Assembly (NCBI GenBank): GCA_963582255.1
Contig: CAUZRD010000088.1
Location: forward strand, 1 to 8,315
Reading direction: 5' to 3'
DNA length: 8,315 bases
From: CAUZRD01 sp963582255
Lineage (GTDB): Bacteria; Pseudomonadota; Alphaproteobacteria; Rhizobiales; TMED25
Part shown: piece by piece, positions 5,036-8,315 of the stretch
Layout: every line of letters begins with the position of its first letter
Numbering within the stretch: position 1 is the first letter of the stretch
Notes under the pieces: generated by a model
The model's input: the letters and a program-made list of their open reading frames with translations, nothing else
What the model was told of the DNA's origin: nothing
Databases searched by the model: none
Translations under genes and position numbers: made by a program

Positions 5036-7276
5036 TTATTTTCTGAGGGCGATAAAAACTCCATTCCATTCGCCCATCGGCGGATTTTCAACAAAGCCCT
5101 CGATGCGTACCTGCAACATATCATAATAGTCCGCGAGCAATTGCAGCTCATCAACCTTTCTGCATATCTGAAGATTGCGGAGAGCACAGCTGAAATTTCC
5201 CGTACGATAATGCTCTAGCATCACATGATGAGATTTTATCAATTGGATGAAGGCGTCACTTATCGCTAAATCATGATCTCCAAGCAAGGCAAATATTTTT
5301 ACTGGCTCTTCTTTGCCCTTTACCCGAATGATATCAATATCGAGAATGGCAAACCGACCAGAAACCTGATCGGCCGTATTGCTGCCAATGATGGCGCGCA
5401 CTCCATAGTCCTTGGTTTGGCCCTCAAGGCGTGAAGCGAGGTTAACCGCATCACCAAGTGCTGAATAGTCAAATCTTATTTCTGATCCCATATTACCGAC
5501 AACACATTCGCCAGTGTTGATACCCACACCAACAATTAGTGGGCGGTAGATTTCATTGTTCCGTTCGGCCTGTTCTCGCATTTCGATGTTCAGCAAGCGC
5601 GTCTGCTCGAGCATTTCCAACCCGGCAGCACAGGCATGTTCCGCATGCTCTAGATCATCAAGCGGTGCGTTCCAGAATGCCATTACAGCATCACCCATAT
5701 ATTTATCTATGGTCCCTTTCTCATCAATGATGGCATTGGAGAGTGGGGTCAAAAACCTGTTCATCAGGCGTGTCAAACCTTGTGGATCAACACTGAAACT
5801 TTCCGATATAGTAGTGAACCCACGCACGTCCGAAAAAAGAACCGACAATTCCTTGGATTGTCCGCCAAGGGTCAGACGCTCAGGATTATCGGCAAGCTCT
5901 TCCACCAGTGCTGGCGAGAGATACTGACTGAAAGCATCTCTCACTTGCTGCTTTTGTTGGGCATCGCGGTAATAATTAAAAAAGGCGAGCAATAAAAACA
6001 CGGAAAAGGTAGTCACAAATGGAAAGGACACATCAACCAGAATGCGTTCTACATCGAACATATACCACGAAGCGGCCACAGCACTGCTGCTTACAAATGC
6101 GCCAAGACCCAGAACCATCAATGGGCCTAAAACGGGCATCAAAATAATGATAGCAAGGCTAACCACGATGGTTGCCAGTATTTCCGAACCGGCTATAAAA
6201 TATGGCTGATGTAAAAAACTTCCAGTCAGAATATTTTCAATAGCCTGAGCATGGATTTCAACGCCCGGCATTGCCGCCTCAAGGGGGGTTGCATGATTGT
6301 CAAACAGGCCACTCGCAGAGGTGCCAACCAGAGCTAATTTACCGGCAAGATAATTCTGGTCGATTCGTCCAGACATAATATCTTTTGCCGAAATATAGCG
6401 TTCCGAATCGTGGGGACTGAAATAAATCCAAAGACGTGCATGGCGATCAGTCGGAATATCTATACCGGAAAGAACTATACTAGTAATGCCAGACTGATCG
6501 AGTTTTATCAAAATTCCATTTTTACCGCTTGCAACCCTCAGGAGATCGAGCGCTAGCGCTGGCATAACCCGTTCACTTACCAGCATTACCAAGGGTATAC
6601 GTCGAATAATGCCGTCAATATCAGGCTTGATGGTGAGCATTCCCCGTCCGGCTGCTGCCTTCTCCAGAACCGGGATATTAGGCAAAAGACTTGGAAAAGA
6701 AAGCAAGAATGGACTGGGGTCTCCTCCGAGTGATGCATAAGATGTGGGAGGCACTTCAGAAAGATCAGGAGTAACTTCTGCGTCAATAAGAGTGGATTCT
6801 CCAAGAACCACACGCGAACGCGCGATGACATCTGCCATCAGTTCGTCATGATCAGGAGCGCCATTCAGTTCGGCGCGCGCACTTGGGCTTAATTTTACAT
6901 ATCGTTCCGCGACGTGAGCCGGCGAAGTGCGGTCGTGTTCGGCAAAAATAACATCCATGCCGATAGCAGCACTTCCAGATGCGGATATCTTGCTCACCAA
7001 GTCCGCAACTAAAGTGCGAGGCCAAGGCCACTGTCCGTATTCGGTTAGACTTGCTTCATCAATGTCCACAATTACTACCGGGCTCTCAATCGAGAGCCGC
7101 GGCTTAAGTTGTTGATAAAAATCAAACACTTTAAGTCGCAAAAGCTCAACCGGGCCTGGATCCAAGACGCGGACGAATATAAGAAAGCTTAACAAGCCAA
7201 CCGCCAATAGACGGGCAACGCCAAAACTTAAGACAAGTTTCCAAATAAAACTAAGTGAATGAATGGTCCCTAGCAC
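5036..7276 (-). CDS. CHASE2-domain membrane adenylate cyclase (class III)
   Basis: 746 residues with complete CHASE2-cyclase architecture: one N-terminal membrane segment (about 12-37), a periplasmic CHASE2 sensor domain (about 45-355, including SPVVIVDIDEASLTEYGQWP and a PLEAAMPGVEIHAQAIENIL end), three membrane segments (about 361-381, 383-405, 412-434), and a cytoplasmic class III catalytic domain (about 470-665). Catalytic residues are present: metal Asp D483 (LFSDVRGFT) and D529 (DKYMGDA), purine-selecting K525 with S605 (FDYSALGDA), and transition-state N612 and R616 (VNLASR). The Lys together with a small polar residue, rather than Glu/Cys, points to ATP as substrate and cAMP as product. 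A helical tail of about 80 residues follows. The ligand of CHASE2 is unknown. The only possible start is GTG at 7276, directly behind an in-frame TAG and without a good Shine-Dalgarno sequence; the length fits the family. FecR-type proteins often seen beside such cyclases are absent in this window. Confidence 0.95.
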   Translation of the reverse strand: MLGTIHSLSFIWKLVLSFGVARLLAVGLLSFLIFVRVLDPGPVELLRLKVFDFYQQLKPRLSIESPVVIVDIDEASLTEYGQWPWPRTLVADLVSKISASGSAAIGMDVIFAEHDRTSPAHVAERYVKLSPSARAELNGAPDHDELMADVIARSRVVLGESTLIDAEVTPDLSEVPPTSYASLGGDPSPFLLSFPSLLPNIPVLEKAAAGRGMLTIKPDIDGIIRRIPLVMLVSERVMPALALDLLRVASGKNGILIKLDQSGITSIVLSGIDIPTDRHARLWIYFSPHDSERYISAKDIMSGRIDQNYLAGKLALVGTSASGLFDNHATPLEAAMPGVEIHAQAIENILTGSFLHQPYFIAGSEILATIVVSLAIIILMPVLGPLMVLGLGAFVSSSAVAASWYMFDVERILVDVSFPFVTTFSVFLLLAFFNYYRDAQQKQQVRDAFSQYLSPALVEELADNPERLTLGGQSKELSVLFSDVRGFTTISESFSVDPQGLTRLMNRFLTPLSNAIIDEKGTIDKYMGDAVMAFWNAPLDDLEHAEHACAAGLEMLEQTRLLNIEMREQAERNNEIYRPLIVGVGINTGECVVGNMGSEIRFDYSALGDAVNLASRLEGQTKDYGVRAIIGSNTADQVSGRFAILDIDIIRVKGKEEPVKIFALLGDHDLAISDAFIQLIKSHHVMLEHYRTGNFSCALRNLQICRKVDELQLLADYYDMLQVRIEGFVENPPMGEWNGVFIALRK

Positions 7277-7504
7277 CTAGAGTAACTCAATCGCTATATC
7301 ACTCAAATCGACAAAAAATTCGAGAAGAGTTTGATAAAGTGTATAACTCATCAGCACATCTCTCAATGTCAAAGTAGCGGTGGATCGTATCAGTCGTCAA
7401 TTAAACCTGAATTACAGCGAAGTATACTGCTCAATCTTGACTACTTCTAGTTTAATACCAAGACTGATATCCCCACAATACTCATGCTATATGACAAACG
7501 TATT

Positions 7505-7527
7505 TTGTGAGTCGCTGACAATATTGT
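7505..7527. promoter_or_regulatory. Overlapping dyads upstream of the sixA-like gene
   Basis: TTGTGAG-TCG-CTGACAA pairs in six of seven positions, and ACAATATTGT is a perfect 10-bp palindrome sharing its last bases. Together they look like a regulator-binding site, but no specific regulator family is identified. Confidence 0.3.
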
Positions 7528-7577
7528 TTGCCAGCGCTGCCTCAAAAAGTATTGTCCATCAACGAATGCAATTTTGA

Positions 7578-7586
7578 CGGAGAAAG
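7578..7586 (+). promoter_or_regulatory. Shine-Dalgarno region of the sixA-like gene
   Basis: CGGAGAAAG contains GGAG at 7579-7582, four bases before an ATT codon (7587) and seven before a CTG codon (7590). The spacing argues that translation begins at one of these rare start codons. It overlaps the end of a mini-ORF (ATG at 7566, stop TGA at 7575-7577). Confidence 0.5.
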
Positions 7587-8093
7587 ATTCTGCTCCTCCT
7601 CCTCCAGCGACACGCAAAGGCCGAAACCAACCGGCCGGGTAGCCGGGATTTCGAACGTCCCCTGGCACCGCTTGGCATCCAAGCCGCCTCAAGCATGGGA
7701 AAAGAACTTGCCGCTCGGAAACTCAAACCAAGGCGCATCCTATGCTCAACGTCAGCTCGCACACGCCAGACCTGCAAATTGTTATGCAATCAGTTTTTGC
7801 CAACGCCGGAATGCAATTTCGTTCACGAAATCTATGAGGCCAACCGTGATGAACTCATCGAGTGCATCAAAATGCAAGGTGGCTCGGGTTCTCCCCTTTT
7901 GGTCATCGGGCACAATCCAGCAATGCAACACTTGGCTTTATCTCTGGCAAAAAGTGACCCTCTCGGCAAACTAAACTCCATGCGCGCTAAATATCCGACC
8001 GCAGCGCTTGCAGTCTATGACGTACCTATAACCGATTGGCGAGAACTTGCGTTGCATTCTAGCCGCTTGGACGCGTATCTGCTTACGTGCTAA
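7587..8093 (+). CDS. SixA-like phosphohistidine phosphatase (histidine phosphatase superfamily), non-ATG start
   Basis: Counting from ATT at 7587 gives 168 residues, normal for SixA-type proteins of alphaproteobacteria. The conserved N-terminus lies upstream of the first ATG (7695, residue 37): a run of Leu followed by QRHAKAE with catalytic R8-H9, then FERPLAPLGIQAA. Then come ILCSTSARTRQT (51-62, phosphate-binding Arg), EIYEA (81-85), LLVIGHNPAMQHLAL (104-118, with the second catalytic His H109) and KYPTAALAVYD (135-145). Starting at 7695 would delete the nucleophilic His, so the longer reading is required for activity. No ATG, GTG or TTG is available between the in-frame TGA (7575-7577) and the RHA motif; ATT or CTG (7590) must serve, or the gene is a recent start-codon or nonsense mutant. 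SixA removes phosphate from phosphohistidine on histidine-phosphotransfer domains or on the nitrogen PTS in E. coli. A CTC repeat encodes the Leu run. The transporter begins 15 bases after the stop. Confidence 0.85.
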   Translation: MLLLLLQRHAKAETNRPGSRDFERPLAPLGIQAASSMGKELAARKLKPRRILCSTSARTRQTCKLLCNQFLPTPECNFVHEIYEANRDELIECIKMQGGSGSPLLVIGHNPAMQHLALSLAKSDPLGKLNSMRAKYPTAALAVYDVPITDWRELALHSSRLDAYLLTC

Positions 8094-8108
8094 CTCGGGC
8101 AAACCGAA

Positions 8109-8315
8109 ATGGCTGAAAAGGCTTTGAAAAAGAACTCGCAAACAGACCCATCCGAGCGCCAATCACTGATCCGTATAGGCTTCGGCCTAGAATTTATCGG
8201 TCACTGGGCCCTTGCCGCACCAAAACTCGCTCTGGCGATAGTTTTTTGCTGCGTAATTGCTGGGGCAATATCAGCACGAGGCCTCGGATTTGATGATAGT
8301 TTATACAGCGTCTAT
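8109..8315 (+). CDS. MMPL/RND-family transporter, N-terminal fragment
   Basis: The ATG at 8109 opens a frame that runs off the window after 69 codons. A polar tail (to about residue 20) is followed by RIGFGLEFIGHWALAAPKLA, a hydrophobic membrane segment (about 40-57), and GLGFDDSLYSVY. This is the usual start of MMPL-type RND exporters of proteobacteria, where the first membrane helix is followed by 'FDDSL' leading into the first periplasmic loop; the hopanoid transporter HpnN belongs to this wider family. Such proteins move lipids or hydrophobic compounds through the inner membrane using proton motive force. The ribosome binding site is weak (GGGCAAACCGAA). The gap of only 15 bases to the sixA-like gene suggests an operon, possibly with translational coupling. 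Full length, permease repeats and substrate cannot be judged from this fragment. Confidence 0.8.
   Translation, partial: MAEKALKKNSQTDPSERQSLIRIGFGLEFIGHWALAAPKLALAIVFCCVIAGAISARGLGFDDSLYSVY

Larger units (their letters stand above)
7277..7586. other. Divergent intergenic region between cyclase and sixA-like gene
   Basis: 310 bases shared by two divergent genes, so both promoters should be here. On the minus strand TTGACA (7372-7367) is a perfect -35 box but the nearest -10-like TTATAC (7346-7341) is 20 bases away, too far for a standard promoter. An imperfect dyad TTGTGAG-TCG-CTGACAA (7505-7521, one mismatch) overlaps the perfect palindrome ACAATATTGT (7518-7527), about 60-80 bases before the sixA-like start, a plausible operator place. 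A GTG-started plus frame 7380-7577 (65 codons) is in frame with the sixA-like gene but has no recognisable domain, and ends at TGA 7575-7577. Confidence 0.5.

Noticed and set aside
1205..7577. UGA read as tryptophan throughout the window (suggested by TGA at plausible Trp sites at 1349-1351, 1403-1405 and 7575-7577)
   Set aside because: The intact genes use TGG for Trp, and the EamA gene ends normally at TGA. The odd TGA codons are better explained as decay or mini-ORF ends.
7447..7789. Minus-strand frames opposite the sixA-like gene
   Set aside because: They are antisense to a gene with clear family motifs and contain no domain of their own.
7695..8093. Phosphatase gene starting at the ATG at 7695
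   Set aside because: It would remove the catalytic RHA motif and the first conserved segment, which are encoded in frame just upstream.

Overview
This window looks like chromosomal DNA of a moderate-GC (by eye somewhat under 50%) Gram-negative bacterium, most likely an alphaproteobacterium. That placement is an inference from gene content: a CHASE2-type class III adenylate cyclase, a SixA-type phosphatase directly upstream of an MMPL/RND exporter, a TfdA-like dioxygenase and a choline-sulfatase-like gene. There is no rRNA, recognisable tRNA, CRISPR array or intact insertion sequence.

Layout. Positions 1-998 (minus strand) hold the first 43 codons of a sulfatase, preceded on the same strand by a complete peroxide-stress gene, yaaA. 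Positions 999-1858 are an 860-base stretch with no gene I can defend; it contains small hairpins and one frame that may be a decayed coding sequence. Positions 1859-3559 (plus strand) hold a DMT-superfamily (EamA) transporter followed by a short-chain dehydrogenase-like protein whose catalytic Tyr and Lys are both replaced. Facing them, at 3664-4551 (minus), is a TfdA/TauD-type Fe(II)/2-oxoglutarate dioxygenase with an intact metal site. The three could form a small accessory island for uptake or export and oxidation of an organic acid, but that is inferred only from proximity.

After a 484-base gene-poor gap, 5036-7276 (minus) encodes a full-length membrane adenylate cyclase: N-terminal membrane segment, periplasmic CHASE2 domain, three membrane segments and a catalytic domain with its key residues. 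Finally, on the plus strand, a SixA-like phosphohistidine phosphatase begins near 7587 and is followed 15 bases later by an MMPL/RND-family transporter that runs off the window.

The most interesting points are the following. The sixA-like gene has a conserved N-terminus encoded upstream of its first usable ATG, so it must start at ATT or CTG, just behind a three-codon mini-ORF. The SDR-like protein lacks YxxxK. The cyclase has only a GTG start, directly after an in-frame stop. Two non-coding gaps may contain gene remnants or a small RNA. I did not find convincing evidence of a wholly new multi-gene system.
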